Shown here piece by piece: positions 25,418 to 34,141 of a stretch of DNA of 64,000 nucleotides. A program made the position numbers and the translations under genes. Position 1 is the first letter of the stretch. Each line of letters begins with the position of its first letter. Below the pieces are notes generated by a model. That model did no database searches. It worked only from the letters and a program-made list of their open reading frames with translations, and was not told the origin of the DNA. Source of the DNA: Lactobacillus kitasatonis DSM 16761 = JCM 1039 (GTDB lineage Bacteria; Bacillota; Bacilli; Lactobacillales; Lactobacillaceae); assembly GCF_000615285.1 (NCBI RefSeq), contig NZ_BALU01000004.1, forward strand, positions 1-64,000, read 5' to 3'.

Positions 25418-26767
25418 ATGGCAAAAGAAATTTCTAATGATACAATCGAAAAATTCAAGAACGATTTAACCAATCATCCTGCATATAAAGTAGCTAGCCG
25501 TGCTGCTCAAGAAAACGGTATTTTCAAGGCAAGCCAAGACTTACAAACTAAGATTGATCTTGATCCAACCTTCTCAATTGAAATCGACACTGGTAAGTCA
25601 GCTGACCAAAAGCAATCAGGTCGTTGCTGGATGTTCTCAGCTTTGAACACCATGCGTCACCCACTTCAAAAGAAGTTCAAGTTAAAGGACTTCGAATTAT
25701 CTCAAAACTACACTAACTTCTGGGACAAATTCGAAAAGTCAAACTGGTTCTTCGAAAATGTTATCGCAACTGCAGACAAGTCACTTGGTGATCGTAAGGT
25801 TTCATTCTTGTTTGCTACTCCACAACAAGATGGTGGTCAATGGGACATGCTTTGCGGCATCATTGAAAAGTACGGTATCGTACCAAAGAGCGTTTACCCA
25901 GAAACTGCTAACTCAAACAATTCTAGTGCATTAAACGACACTTTAAACACTTTACTTCGTAAAGATGGTCTTGAATTGCGTAAGTTAGTTAACGATGGCA
26001 AGTCAGAAGACGAAGTTCAAGCTCGCAAGGAAGAAATGTTAAACGACGTCTTCCGTGTACTTTCAATTTCACTTGGTGTTCCTCCAACAAAGTTCAGCTT
26101 TGAATACAGAGACGACGACAAGAACTACCACATTGATAAGGACATCACTCCTAAGGAATTCTTCGACAAATATGTTGGTATGGACCTTGAAAACCACATT
26201 TCAACTATCAATGCTCCAACTAGCGACAAGCCTTTCCACAAGGTATTCTCAGTTGAATACTTAGGTAACGTTGAAGGCGGTCGTCAAGTTCGTCACTTGA
26301 ACCTTAAAGTTGATGAAATGAAGGACTTAATCATCAAGCAATTAAAGAGCGGTGAAGTTGTTTGGTTCGGTTCAAACGTTGTTAAGGATTCAGAAAGAAG
26401 AGCTGGTCTCCTTGATACTAATCTTTACCGTCGTGACGAATTGTTCGACACTGACTTCTCAATGACTAAAGCTGAAAAGCTTGATTCTGGCGAAAGCATG
26501 ATGGACCACGCTATGGTTATCACCGGTGTTGACATTGTTGACGGCAAGCCAACTAAATGGAAGATTGAAAACTCATGGGGTGAAAAGCCAGGCTTTAAGG
26601 GTTACTTCGTCATGAGCGACAAGTGGTTCGATTCATTCGTTTACCAAGCTGTTATTAACAAGAAGTTCTTGCCAGATGACCTCAAGAAGGCATATGACGA
26701 AGGCAAGAAGAACCCTATTCAATTGTTGCCATGGGACCCAATGGGTGCTTTAGCATTTGAATATTAA
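25418..26767 (+). CDS. pepC: aminopeptidase C (bleomycin-hydrolase family)
   Basis: Cysteine aminopeptidase of peptidase family C1B. It is cytoplasmic, forms a hexameric barrel, and removes N-terminal residues from casein-derived peptides in dairy lactobacilli. At 449 aa it is full length. The catalytic triad is visible: Cys70 in QSGRCW, His364 in DHAMVIT and Asn385 in ENSWG. Gln66 of QSGRCW would form the oxyanion hole. No signal peptide. GGGAGG precedes ATG 25418. Codon use is like that of highly expressed genes. It is transcribed alone, with a terminator after it. Confidence 0.97.
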   Translation: MAKEISNDTIEKFKNDLTNHPAYKVASRAAQENGIFKASQDLQTKIDLDPTFSIEIDTGKSADQKQSGRCWMFSALNTMRHPLQKKFKLKDFELSQNYTNFWDKFEKSNWFFENVIATADKSLGDRKVSFLFATPQQDGGQWDMLCGIIEKYGIVPKSVYPETANSNNSSALNDTLNTLLRKDGLELRKLVNDGKSEDEVQARKEEMLNDVFRVLSISLGVPPTKFSFEYRDDDKNYHIDKDITPKEFFDKYVGMDLENHISTINAPTSDKPFHKVFSVEYLGNVEGGRQVRHLNLKVDEMKDLIIKQLKSGEVVWFGSNVVKDSERRAGLLDTNLYRRDELFDTDFSMTKAEKLDSGESMMDHAMVITGVDIVDGKPTKWKIENSWGEKPGFKGYFVMSDKWFDSFVYQAVINKKFLPDDLKKAYDEGKKNPIQLLPWDPMGALAFEY

Positions 26768-26787
26768 TTCAATAATTTTATAAAAGA

Positions 26788-26822
26788 AAAGAGCTACGTT
26801 TTTAAAACGTAACTCTTTTTTG
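26788..26822. terminator. bidirectional terminator
   Basis: 14-bp stem AAGAGCTACGTTTT/AAAACGTAACTCTT with one mismatch and a T-run on the plus strand, ending pepC. The same stem can serve the convergent kinase-like gene. Confidence 0.82.
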
Positions 26823-26829
26823 CACTCTT

Positions 26830-27765
26830 TTACCAAATATGAAGCAAACGGGTTGCATCAAGTTTGCTTAAATTGAACTGGTGCACATGTTGCTTTGGAT
26901 TTTCTGGAAATTCTTTAATAAAATCAGCAACGTTGTACAGTCCAGTTGAATATGTCCATACACCCTTCACTTTTCTAATTGGGTCAAGCATTTCATTTCT
27001 AATTGGATATGCCGAAATTAAGAAATGCTTGTGGTGAAACTTAAATACGAAGTATGGCAACTTGAATTGCTTTACTGCTTCATCTTCAGTTTTGGCAATT
27101 GAAACCACATTACGGTAGGTGCCATATTTTTCAGTAAACTTCTCATTAAATGAAAAGTAAAAGTTCGAGATATGCACATGTGGAAAATCTTCTTCGCTTA
27201 CCTTATCTGGAACAGCGATTACGTGTGAATAACGATCAAGATTACTTTCCTTTTGTGACAGTGCATGATCCATTTGAGTTGGAACAATCTTATGTGCCCA
27301 ACTTGGAACTTCTGGATGTGCTTCATATGCATGATACATTTGCTTAACTACTTCTGGCTTTACCCAATCGTAATGCATTCTGGTTTGATTACGCTTAAGT
27401 AAGTTCTCCAAAGTGTTGTGTTGCATCAAATCTACTACGAAACATTCATAGTGATACTTATCTACCCATGGCTTAAAATGCTCAATTGCACTAGGAACAA
27501 TATGTGTTCCGTCGACAATTACAGTTTCCCCATGTTCCATCTTGTGTTCTACAAGGTGATCTACCATTTGCTCAGTACGCACAGTTACGTGCCGCGGAAT
27601 CACTTGGTGTAATACATCCGCATCCTCTTGATAATAAACTGTTAGATCCGCCAATAATAACCGAATTTGATCACGACTGATCGCATAAGGCGTTAAGTGA
27701 TGACGGGCAATAAAAGAAGACTTACCGGAGCCAGGTGCACCTCGCAATAAAAATAATTTACGCAT
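26830..27765 (-). CDS. P-loop kinase, polynucleotide-kinase-like, with uncharacterised C-terminal domain
   Basis: The N-terminal ~160 residues form a P-loop kinase of the T4 PNK/Zeta-like group: LFLLRGAPGSGKSS with Walker A at 9-17, DQIRLLL near 36-42, and DGTHIV near 99-104, which resembles the substrate-positioning DxTH motif of polynucleotide kinases. The remaining part (about 190-311) is unfamiliar, with aromatic-rich segments such as NFYFSFNEKF and YFVFKFHHKHF. It could be a substrate-recognition or nucleic-acid module. The substrate may be RNA, DNA or a small metabolite. The gene stands alone. Confidence 0.72.
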   Translation of the reverse strand: MRKLFLLRGAPGSGKSSFIARHHLTPYAISRDQIRLLLADLTVYYQEDADVLHQVIPRHVTVRTEQMVDHLVEHKMEHGETVIVDGTHIVPSAIEHFKPWVDKYHYECFVVDLMQHNTLENLLKRNQTRMHYDWVKPEVVKQMYHAYEAHPEVPSWAHKIVPTQMDHALSQKESNLDRYSHVIAVPDKVSEEDFPHVHISNFYFSFNEKFTEKYGTYRNVVSIAKTEDEAVKQFKLPYFVFKFHHKHFLISAYPIRNEMLDPIRKVKGVWTYSTGLYNVADFIKEFPENPKQHVHQFNLSKLDATRLLHIW

Positions 27766-27844
27766 GCAAAATACTCCAAACTAATATACTAGAAATCATA
27801 TTAAATTCTACCATAGTTGCAAGCAAATCCTTATTCAGAGCATT

Positions 27845-27869
27845 AAAAAAATGCAGGTTATCTGCATTT
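27845..27869 (-). terminator. terminator after the GpmA-like gene
   Basis: Minus-strand stem AAATGCAG/CTGCATTT with a T-run. It adjoins the stop codon of the phosphoglycerate-mutase-like gene. Confidence 0.83.
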
Positions 27870-28547
27870 TTAACGTAAAATCTTTTTATCAACGATATTT
27901 AATTGATCATCCATTGTGTAAACGATCGGTTCTGCGTTAGGCACCTCTAAGTTAACAATGTCATGATCATTGATATTTTCAAGTTTTTTAATTAAAGCAC
28001 GAAGACTTGAACCATGGGCTACGATTAATTGGTCTTCACCGTTTAATAATCTTGAAGCAACATGATCATAGTAATATGGCATCAAACGTTTTTGAGTTTG
28101 GTGCAAGCTTTCAGCTCGTGGCATCAAATGCTGATCACATAATTTATAGCGGCGATCAATCATTGGTGAACCTTGAGCTGGTGGAACAGAGTCAAAACCT
28201 CTACGCCAGAGTAAAACTTGTTCTACACCAAATACTTTACGTGAAATATCCTTGTTAAGGCCACGTAGAGCCCCATAGTGACGTTCATTTAAGCGCCACG
28301 TTTTAGTGATCGGAAGCCATAACAAATGACACGTATCGGCAACAATATTGGCTGTCGTAATAGCACGCGACAAGACTGAAGTATGAATATGTGTTGGAGC
28401 AAAGTCTGAGATAGTATTAATTAATTCGCCTGCCTGCTTAGCCTGCTCCTCACCTTTGTGAGTTAATGGAACATCGTTCCATCCAGTATAAACATTTGCG
28501 GCATTGGCAACACTTTCGCCATGTCGAACTAATACTAATTTAGCCAT
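27870..28547 (-). CDS. 2,3-bisphosphoglycerate-dependent phosphoglycerate mutase-like protein
   Basis: Histidine-phosphatase fold, 225 aa, with the catalytic LVRHGES (residues 6-12), YTGWNDVPLT, RLNERHYGALRGLNK (about 87-101), RRGFDSVPP (near 115-123) and the second catalytic His in VAHGSSLRAL (near 183-192). All are GpmA landmarks, but departures from the usual RHGQSEWN and HGNSLRAL show it is a paralog rather than the main glycolytic enzyme. It is the last gene of a probable three-gene operon with the cation exporter. Confidence 0.85.
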   Translation of the reverse strand: MAKLVLVRHGESVANAANVYTGWNDVPLTHKGEEQAKQAGELINTISDFAPTHIHTSVLSRAITTANIVADTCHLLWLPITKTWRLNERHYGALRGLNKDISRKVFGVEQVLLWRRGFDSVPPAQGSPMIDRRYKLCDQHLMPRAESLHQTQKRLMPYYYDHVASRLLNGEDQLIVAHGSSLRALIKKLENINDHDIVNLEVPNAEPIVYTMDDQLNIVDKKILR

Positions 28548-28551
28548 TCTA

Positions 28552-28740
28552 TTATCCTTTGTTAATCAAACATCTAATAATCATTACTATTCCACCGATG
28601 GTGAAGATTACACCCAAAATCATAAAAGCTCTAATTCCGCCTTTATTATTGGGTTGCTTACGTCGATTAAAGGCATATGACATGTCATATATACCCATAA
28701 CCAGGACGATAATCGCTGTAAAAATATTGACTGAAAACAT
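28552..28740 (-). CDS. small two-helix membrane protein
   Basis: A 62-residue protein with two membrane helices (about 2-22 and 37-58) separated by a basic loop RRKQPNNKG. I do not recognise the family. AGGTGG precedes the ATG, overlapping the stop of the upstream cation exporter gene, and the stop lies 4 nt before the GpmA-like gene, so the three are read as one message. No cysteine or metal motif is visible. Confidence 0.7.
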   Translation of the reverse strand: MFSVNIFTAIIVLVMGIYDMSYAFNRRKQPNNKGGIRAFMILGVIFTIGGIVMIIRCLINKG

Positions 28741-28748
28741 TTATCCAC

Positions 28749-29648
28749 CTAATTTTCATTATTTCCGCGCCCCGGAACAATCATCTTATCATTGCGGCCA
28801 CGTTCACATTCTGCTTGTAAAGTAATGTGATTAATGCCCAATTTTTCTTTTAACTTTTTACCAATTTTTTGATAAAGCTGTTCCAGTTCTCCGGCTTCTA
28901 GATTACGGTCAACGTTAATATGAGCGTCCATCATAATAAAATCATCACTATAGCGCCAAACATGGACATGGTGAACATTCTTTACTTCTGGGAATGACAA
29001 CATAATTTTATTTACTTCGCTCAAATCGATGTTAGGATTTGATTCCATCAACACGTTGGCTGCCTTCATGGTGATTTCATATGCTTCATGCAAAACAAAG
29101 AATGATACCAAGATTGTCAAAACTGGGTCAAGCCAAATAACATTCCAGAAGTAAATGAAGATCGCACCAATTACAACGGCTACACTTGATAATGCATCAC
29201 TAAGCATATGAATAAAAGTTGAACGAACATTCAAATTGCCTTTTGAATCTCTATGCATAGCAAACATTGAAATCAAGTTAGCAACAAGACCAATGATTGA
29301 GACGACCAGCATAATTCCGCCATGAATATGTTCTGGTTCCCAGAAACGTTGAATTGCTTCCACAAACAAAACTACACTGATGACGATCAGAATAACACCA
29401 TTCGTAAAAGCGGCTAGTGTCTCCGCCCGTTCATAGCCGAATGTCTTGTGCTGATTACGACTGCGCCTACTAATCAAGTGAGCGACAAAAGATAGAATAA
29501 TCGCACCTACATCACTTAAGTTGTGGACAGCATCCGAAAGCAAAGCTAACGAGCCCGAAAAAATACCACCTAAGAATTCGGCAATAGTAATAACAACATT
29601 TAACAGCGTAACAAATACATAACGCTTTGTTGTATGATCTTTATTCAT
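28749..29648 (-). CDS. cation diffusion facilitator (zinc/cadmium/cobalt exporter type)
   Basis: CDF proton antiporter that lowers cytoplasmic Zn2+ or related metals. It has 299 aa and six membrane helices. Metal-site residues appear as LLSDAVHNLSD in helix 2 (about 35-45, the DxxxHNxxD motif) and HMLSDALSSV in helix 5 (about 147-156, HxxxD). A cytoplasmic C-terminal dimer domain follows, with HHVHVWRYSDDFIMMDAHI near 230-248. The CzcD/ZitB branch is likely. No metal-sensing regulator is next to it. GAGAGG precedes ATG 29648. Confidence 0.92.
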   Translation of the reverse strand: MNKDHTTKRYVFVTLLNVVITIAEFLGGIFSGSLALLSDAVHNLSDVGAIILSFVAHLISRRSRNQHKTFGYERAETLAAFTNGVILIVISVVLFVEAIQRFWEPEHIHGGIMLVVSIIGLVANLISMFAMHRDSKGNLNVRSTFIHMLSDALSSVAVVIGAIFIYFWNVIWLDPVLTILVSFFVLHEAYEITMKAANVLMESNPNIDLSEVNKIMLSFPEVKNVHHVHVWRYSDDFIMMDAHINVDRNLEAGELEQLYQKIGKKLKEKLGINHITLQAECERGRNDKMIVPGRGNNEN

Positions 29649-29676
29649 GTAAATTTTCCTCTCGCTATCAGTGTAC

Positions 29677-29708
29677 CAAAAAAGGCCCTACTTATGCAGT
29701 AGGACTTT
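29677..29708 (-). terminator. terminator after the histidine phosphatase gene
   Basis: Minus-strand stem around CCTAC/GTAGG, extended on both sides with a G-U pair and one mismatch, then six T residues. Confidence 0.72.
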
Positions 29709-29709
29709 C

Positions 29710-30390
29710 TTATAATTTTTCAGCATCGACATTATAGTCAACGATTTCAAATTGACCATCATCATGCAAAATTCCTCTAGTAACACTGCCGTTGTTTGGA
29801 AAAATAATGTCATGCTTACCATCGCTTTTATTCCAATACTTAATCGACAAGGTTTTAATAAAATCACCATGTGTAACTAGTAAAACTCTCTTTTCGTTCT
29901 TGGTAAGATCACCCAATACGTGAATACCACGAACCATTCTTTTATCGAGTTCTTCCGTATTTTCTGCTAAGTGACGTGGATCAGCTTTCTTAGTAGCTTC
30001 ACGGAAATTGTGCAAACCAACTTGATTGATGATCTTTGTAACATCATCTTCATGACCGATTCCAGCTGCCATTGCTACTTGATCCCAAGTTTGGTTAATA
30101 TCATCACCTTCGAAAGTTCCAAAGAAAACTTCACGAAATTCCGGCAACTTTTTAATTTTACCAATATCCGAGACCAAATTAGCGTCTTTCATTAAGTGAA
30201 CGGTGTCAATTGCTCTTTTCAAATCTGATGAGTACATGTTGTCAAAGTGAACTTGGCTTAATGCATCTGCAGTTCTCTTTAAATCGTTAATTCCCTTCAC
30301 AGTTAGTGGAGAATCACACCAGCCTTGAACTTTGTTCAGCTGGTTAAACATAGTCTCACCGTGGCGAACTAAATAAACTTCTGTTGCCAT
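29710..30390 (-). CDS. histidine phosphatase family protein
   Basis: A 226-aa protein with the motif YLVRHGETMFN (residues 6-16), QGWCDSPLT, SSDLKRAIDT (about 53-62) and the distal catalytic VTHGDFIKTL (near 172-181). This is the GpmB/PhoE-like branch of broad-specificity phosphatases, whose substrates vary. The family cannot be resolved to a substrate by reading. GGGAGGGG precedes ATG 30390. It has its own terminator and lies upstream of the CDF operon. Confidence 0.88.
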   Translation of the reverse strand: MATEVYLVRHGETMFNQLNKVQGWCDSPLTVKGINDLKRTADALSQVHFDNMYSSDLKRAIDTVHLMKDANLVSDIGKIKKLPEFREVFFGTFEGDDINQTWDQVAMAAGIGHEDDVTKIINQVGLHNFREATKKADPRHLAENTEELDKRMVRGIHVLGDLTKNEKRVLLVTHGDFIKTLSIKYWNKSDGKHDIIFPNNGSVTRGILHDDGQFEIVDYNVDAEKL

Positions 30391-30432
30391 CTATTAACCC
30401 CTCCCTTTGCATTAATAAATATTGTATCAAAC

Positions 30433-31191
30433 TTAGCCTAGGTATGCTGTATAAAAGAAGTAGGCTGATTGAACGAATGCCAAAGTTGCAATAAAAATTC
30501 TAACCGGCTTTTCAGGAACATGTCTTAAAATAGCTGGCCCAATATAACCACCAATGAACATTCCGATTGCTAGTGGAATTGCTTGAAGCCAATAAATGTG
30601 AGAAGTAAACATAAAGATTATTAAAGCAACTAAGTTAGCAAAGCCACTAATCACATTTTTAATTGCATTAATTACGATAAACTTCTCATTAGTAATGTAG
30701 GTTAAAATTACCAATATGATAACACCACCGGCAGCACCGAAATAACCAGTGTAAGCACCCATGATTAAAAGCGTGCCTAAGTAAACAATTCTTAACCAAG
30801 TAGGCTGCTTTTCCGTATTTAATGTATTATGCTTTTCCGAAACAAGAATCATAATTCCAGAAAACGCGATGAAAAACGGTACTGCTTTTTCAAAAACACT
30901 AGAAGGAAACGAAAGAAGCAACATGCATCCCACAATTGAGCCAAGCACGGTAAAAATCGTGAAAAACCATGTTTCCTTCCAATGTCCCTTTAATTCCTTG
31001 GTTGAAGAAATGGTTGAGCCAATACTCGTCCAAATTAAAGCGGCGTCATTAGTTACATTTGCATAAACTGGCGGAATCCCCACTGCAAGTAATACTGGAT
31101 ACGAAGCAAGCGAGGCCATTGAAGCAATGGATGATAATAAACCACCGCCAACCCCACCTAATAATAAGAAAATAGCTATCCAGATTGTCAT
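30433..31191 (-). CDS. TauE/SafE family membrane transporter (sulfite/anion exporter family)
   Basis: 252 aa with about eight membrane helices and the repeated glycine-rich elements seen in this family: GGVGGGLLSSIASMASLASYPVLLAVGIPP in the first half and GYFGAAGGVIILVILTYI in the second. The ATG at 31191 has AGAAAGGA before it. A start at 31224 would put that ribosome binding site inside the coding region. Members move sulfite, sulfoacetate or other organic anions, and the substrate is not evident here. It diverges from the HAD gene. Confidence 0.85.
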   Translation of the reverse strand: MTIWIAIFLLLGGVGGGLLSSIASMASLASYPVLLAVGIPPVYANVTNDAALIWTSIGSTISSTKELKGHWKETWFFTIFTVLGSIVGCMLLLSFPSSVFEKAVPFFIAFSGIMILVSEKHNTLNTEKQPTWLRIVYLGTLLIMGAYTGYFGAAGGVIILVILTYITNEKFIVINAIKNVISGFANLVALIIFMFTSHIYWLQAIPLAIGMFIGGYIGPAILRHVPEKPVRIFIATLAFVQSAYFFYTAYLG

Positions 31192-31264
31192 TCTTAAATC
31201 CTTTCTAAAAATTATCGAGTTCATTATAATTCTTATAGAGATTAACGCAAAAAGAAGGTACTAT

Positions 31265-31920
31265 ATGTCAACATTTGAAACATTAATTTTCGTTCCCGAG
31301 GCAGTCTATTAAATCAAAAACTAGCCGAAAAGACTGCTTTGCGCCAAGCCTTAAAGCATTTTGGCCTCGATTGGGGACCAGCCGAACGCTTAAGGTACAC
31401 TAGTCTGCAAAAACAATTTAAAACTTTATCTGATGACGAGCAAATCGATTTATCTTTAACCACTTTTTTGGATAAGGATATTAAGGAAACACGCCCTGTT
31501 TTTGACGACTTAATGAAAGAACAAACTAGGCTTGTCAAAGGTGCGCCTGATTTTCTAGATCAAATTAGTTCTTTGCGTTTAATTTTGCTTGCTAAAGAAA
31601 CTAAAGCTCAAATTGAACCTCGCCTTACGCCATCTGAATTGCTTAGTTCGTTTGATTATACTTACTTTGCAGATGATTTTAAAGACAAATTACCTAGCAA
31701 AAATATCTTTTTCAAAATTCTCAAGGATCATCCCGAAATTGACCCTGATACTGTTTTAGTAATCGGTACCAACTTAGATGAGGAAATTCAAGGTGCAGAA
31801 AATGCTAACTTGAAGTCACTATGGTTGGCTCCTAAAAAAGATAAGATTCCTATTTCACCACATCCTACTTTGCATTTGAGTAAATTAACAGACCTCTCAT
31901 TTTATTTAGACATTAATTAA
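31265..31920 (+). pseudogene. HAD-family hydrolase, frame broken by one base
   Basis: The first 12 codons from ATG 31265 (MSTFETLIFVPE) continue into the frame of 31339-31920 (LNQKLAEKTALRQALKHFG) if one G is added near 31299 (GAGGC to GAGGGC). The sum is about 218 aa, normal for HAD phosphatases. Later HAD features are visible: DTVLVIGTNLDEEIQGAENANLKSLWL (motif IV and the turn after it) and KLPSKNIFFKILKD. The first nucleophile motif reads IFVPEG, where DxDGT is usual, so catalysis may be impaired even if the frame is intact. YjjG-like relatives are the closest fit. Confidence 0.72.
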
Positions 31921-31959
31921 CTAGTATAATTAATATAGTGAAGAAAGGAAGGTTATATA

Positions 31960-32544
31960 ATGACAAAAGTTGCTGTAATCTTTGCAGATGGCTGCGAAGA
32001 AGTTGAAGGCTTAAGCGTAGTTGACGTACTTCGTCGTTTAAATGTGCAATGTGACATGGTTGGCCTAACCAGTAAAAAGGTTGATGGCGACCACCACATC
32101 GAAATCACTTGTGACAAAGTTGTTGATGATAGCTTACTTGATTACGATTTAGTTGCATTCCCAGGCGGAATGACCGGTTCCGCAAACTTACGTGACAACG
32201 AAAAGTTGCGTGATTTGATGGTTAAGCGTCACAAAGAAGGTAAATGGGATGCTGCGATGTGTGCTGCACCTCGTGCCCTCGCACGTTATGGCGTGTTAGA
32301 TGACGCTAACTTCACCTGCTACCCAGGTATTGAACAAGAATGCTTGAAATATCAACCAAATGCTCATTTTTCAGAAAGAATCACCGTTACTGACGATAAG
32401 CACAAGATTGTAACTAGCCGTGGTCCTGCTACTGCTTGGGCATTTGCTTTTGCAATCGTCGAAGCACTTGGCATTGATACTAAGGACTTGAAGAAAGGCA
32501 TGCTTTACGATTACTTAGCTGACAATATTCAAGATAGTTTATAA
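31960..32544 (+). CDS. DJ-1/PfpI family protein (YajL-like)
   Basis: 194 aa with the DJ-1/ThiJ fold: a Glu at the ADGCEEVEGL motif (residues 9-18), the nucleophile elbow DAAMCAAPRALA (Cys near 99), and SRGPATAWAFAFAIVE near 146-161. Family members act as glyoxalase III, deglycase-like or redox stress proteins. GAAAGGAAGG precedes the ATG. A TATAAT sits about 30 nt upstream in the gap after the HAD gene. Confidence 0.9.
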   Translation: MTKVAVIFADGCEEVEGLSVVDVLRRLNVQCDMVGLTSKKVDGDHHIEITCDKVVDDSLLDYDLVAFPGGMTGSANLRDNEKLRDLMVKRHKEGKWDAAMCAAPRALARYGVLDDANFTCYPGIEQECLKYQPNAHFSERITVTDDKHKIVTSRGPATAWAFAFAIVEALGIDTKDLKKGMLYDYLADNIQDSL

Positions 32545-32554
32545 TTTCAAGCAA

Positions 32555-32587
32555 AAAGAGCAAATCTAGATGGACTTGCTCTTTTTT
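32555..32587. terminator. bidirectional terminator
   Basis: 9-bp stem AAAGAGCAA/TTGCTCTTT with T-runs on both sides, between the convergent DJ-1 gene and the FetB-like gene. Confidence 0.85.
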
Positions 32588-33351
32588 TATTTTTCAATTA
32601 ATTGCATACGATCATTAAAGTAATTTTTATAGGCCAAGTAACCTGCTATCACTGCTCCCAGCCCTGTAGCAGATAGCAGCATGAATGTAACCATAATCTG
32701 ATATTTGATCGCATATACAGGATCAACTCCGGCGAAAATCAATCCTGACATCATACCTGGCAAGTTAACTAAACCTACAGTTTTAGCCGAATCAATTGTT
32801 GGTTGCATCGCAGTTTTAATACTTCTGCGTAAAATTGGCATACTGGAATCTTTGATATCCGCTCCTAATGCCAATTTTTCTAAGATTTGTTGGCGTTGAT
32901 CATGAAAACTTTCATTCAGTGTTTTATAACAGAGCCCAATTGCAACCATTTCATTACCAGCTATCATGCCTGTTATTGGAATGATTTGCATTGGCACTAA
33001 TTTAATCGTCTTTGAAAGCATTAGCACGCCCAACGTAATATAAGTCCCAATCAGCAGCGCCACAAAAGATTGCCATAATTTTTTATCAGGATTAGGGTCT
33101 CTCTTATTGGCATTCCATGATGCATTAAAAATTATCAACAGGGTAATCACAATCGTGAGCCAAACATTGTTGATTTTAAAAATGTATTTCAGAATATAAC
33201 CTACAATGGTTAACTGAATTATTGCACGGCCAACACTATAAAAAACATCCTTGGTTAATCCCAAGTGCTCTTTCATAGAGATTCCGACAGAAACCATAAC
33301 TAATGCAACCGAGAGAAACAACGATAAATTGCTAACAGCTAAATCTTTCAT
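32587..33351 (-). CDS. ABC transporter permease, FetB/YbbM-like (UPF0014)
   Basis: 254 aa, seven hydrophobic helices, typical of the FetB family: SVGISMKEHLGL near the start and the conserved cytoplasmic segment GNEMVAIGLCYKTLNESFHDQRQQILEKLALGA near 130-160. In E. coli FetAB exports iron and protects against oxidative stress. The start overlaps the ATPase gene by 4 nt (ATGA), which makes the pair an operon. The role here is inferred from family only. Confidence 0.86.
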   Translation of the reverse strand: MKDLAVSNLSLFLSVALVMVSVGISMKEHLGLTKDVFYSVGRAIIQLTIVGYILKYIFKINNVWLTIVITLLIIFNASWNANKRDPNPDKKLWQSFVALLIGTYITLGVLMLSKTIKLVPMQIIPITGMIAGNEMVAIGLCYKTLNESFHDQRQQILEKLALGADIKDSSMPILRRSIKTAMQPTIDSAKTVGLVNLPGMMSGLIFAGVDPVYAIKYQIMVTFMLLSATGLGAVIAGYLAYKNYFNDRMQLIEK

Positions 33352-33983
33352 TTTACTAATTTTCCTTCCGCCACTTTAATGATTTGACCAGCTTGATGAA
33401 TTTCATCATTATCGTGAGTAACTTGAATAATAGTCGTGTTGTCTTTATGTACATTCTGAATTAAGCGATGCACAATTTCTTTACTATCATTGTCCAAACC
33501 CGTGGTAATTTCATCTAGTAAAAGCACTTCTGGTTTAAACAATAGATTACGAATCAAAGCTACCCTTTGCTTTTCCCCACCTGATAGCTCTGTAATATTT
33601 TTATTTAAGAAATCTGGCTTTAGGTCAACAGATTCTAGTACCTGCTCCATTTTACTTTGATCAGGGGGTTGCTTTCTAATTTTAAATGGAAACTCCAAAT
33701 TGTCTTTAACAGTTTCTCCAAAAAGACTTGGCTGTTGAAAACAATATGATACTTGGCGCCGATAATTTGTTGGTGAGTATGTATTAATATTTTTATCTTT
33801 AAAATCAATTTCTCCAGAAGTTGGTGAAATTAAATTAGCCAATAACTTTAACAGCGTACTCTTCCCTCCACCAGAAGGACCAACAATTGTTAAAAAAGCC
33901 CCTGTTGCAATATCCAGTGAAAAATTTGAAATGATATCTTTATCTTTTACGCGATAACCAACATTTTTTAGTGACAGGATCAT
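33348..33983 (-). CDS. ABC transporter ATP-binding protein, FetA/YbbL-like
   Basis: ATPase partner of the UPF0014 permease. From ATG 33983 it has 211 aa: Walker A GPSGGGKST, Q-loop SYCFQQPSLFG, signature LSGGEKQRVA, Walker B VLLLDEI, H-loop THD. The start at 34007 would add eight residues but hides the AGGTG that lies before the second ATG. The compact size, with no extra domain, matches FetA. No regulator is adjacent. Confidence 0.86.
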   Translation of the reverse strand: MILSLKNVGYRVKDKDIISNFSLDIATGAFLTIVGPSGGGKSTLLKLLANLISPTSGEIDFKDKNINTYSPTNYRRQVSYCFQQPSLFGETVKDNLEFPFKIRKQPPDQSKMEQVLESVDLKPDFLNKNITELSGGEKQRVALIRNLLFKPEVLLLDEITTGLDNDSKEIVHRLIQNVHKDNTTIIQVTHDNDEIHQAGQIIKVAEGKLVK

Positions 33984-34084
33984 TTTGCACCTACTTTGAA
34001 TAATCAAAACTGTTAGTTTAATTTTACATCTTTATCATTAATTAACTTTGTACTTTAGCAAAACTTAGAAATAATTTTAGGCAC

Positions 34085-34116
34085 AAAAAAAGCATCCCTG
34101 GTTGGAATGCTTTTTT
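34085..34116 (-). terminator. terminator of the rplM-rpsI operon
   Basis: Stem AAAAAAGCATTCC/GGGATGCTTTTTT with one G-T pair and U-tract on the minus strand. Confidence 0.85.
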
Positions 34117-34141
34117 GATATATAAACGTAAAATCCACAGA

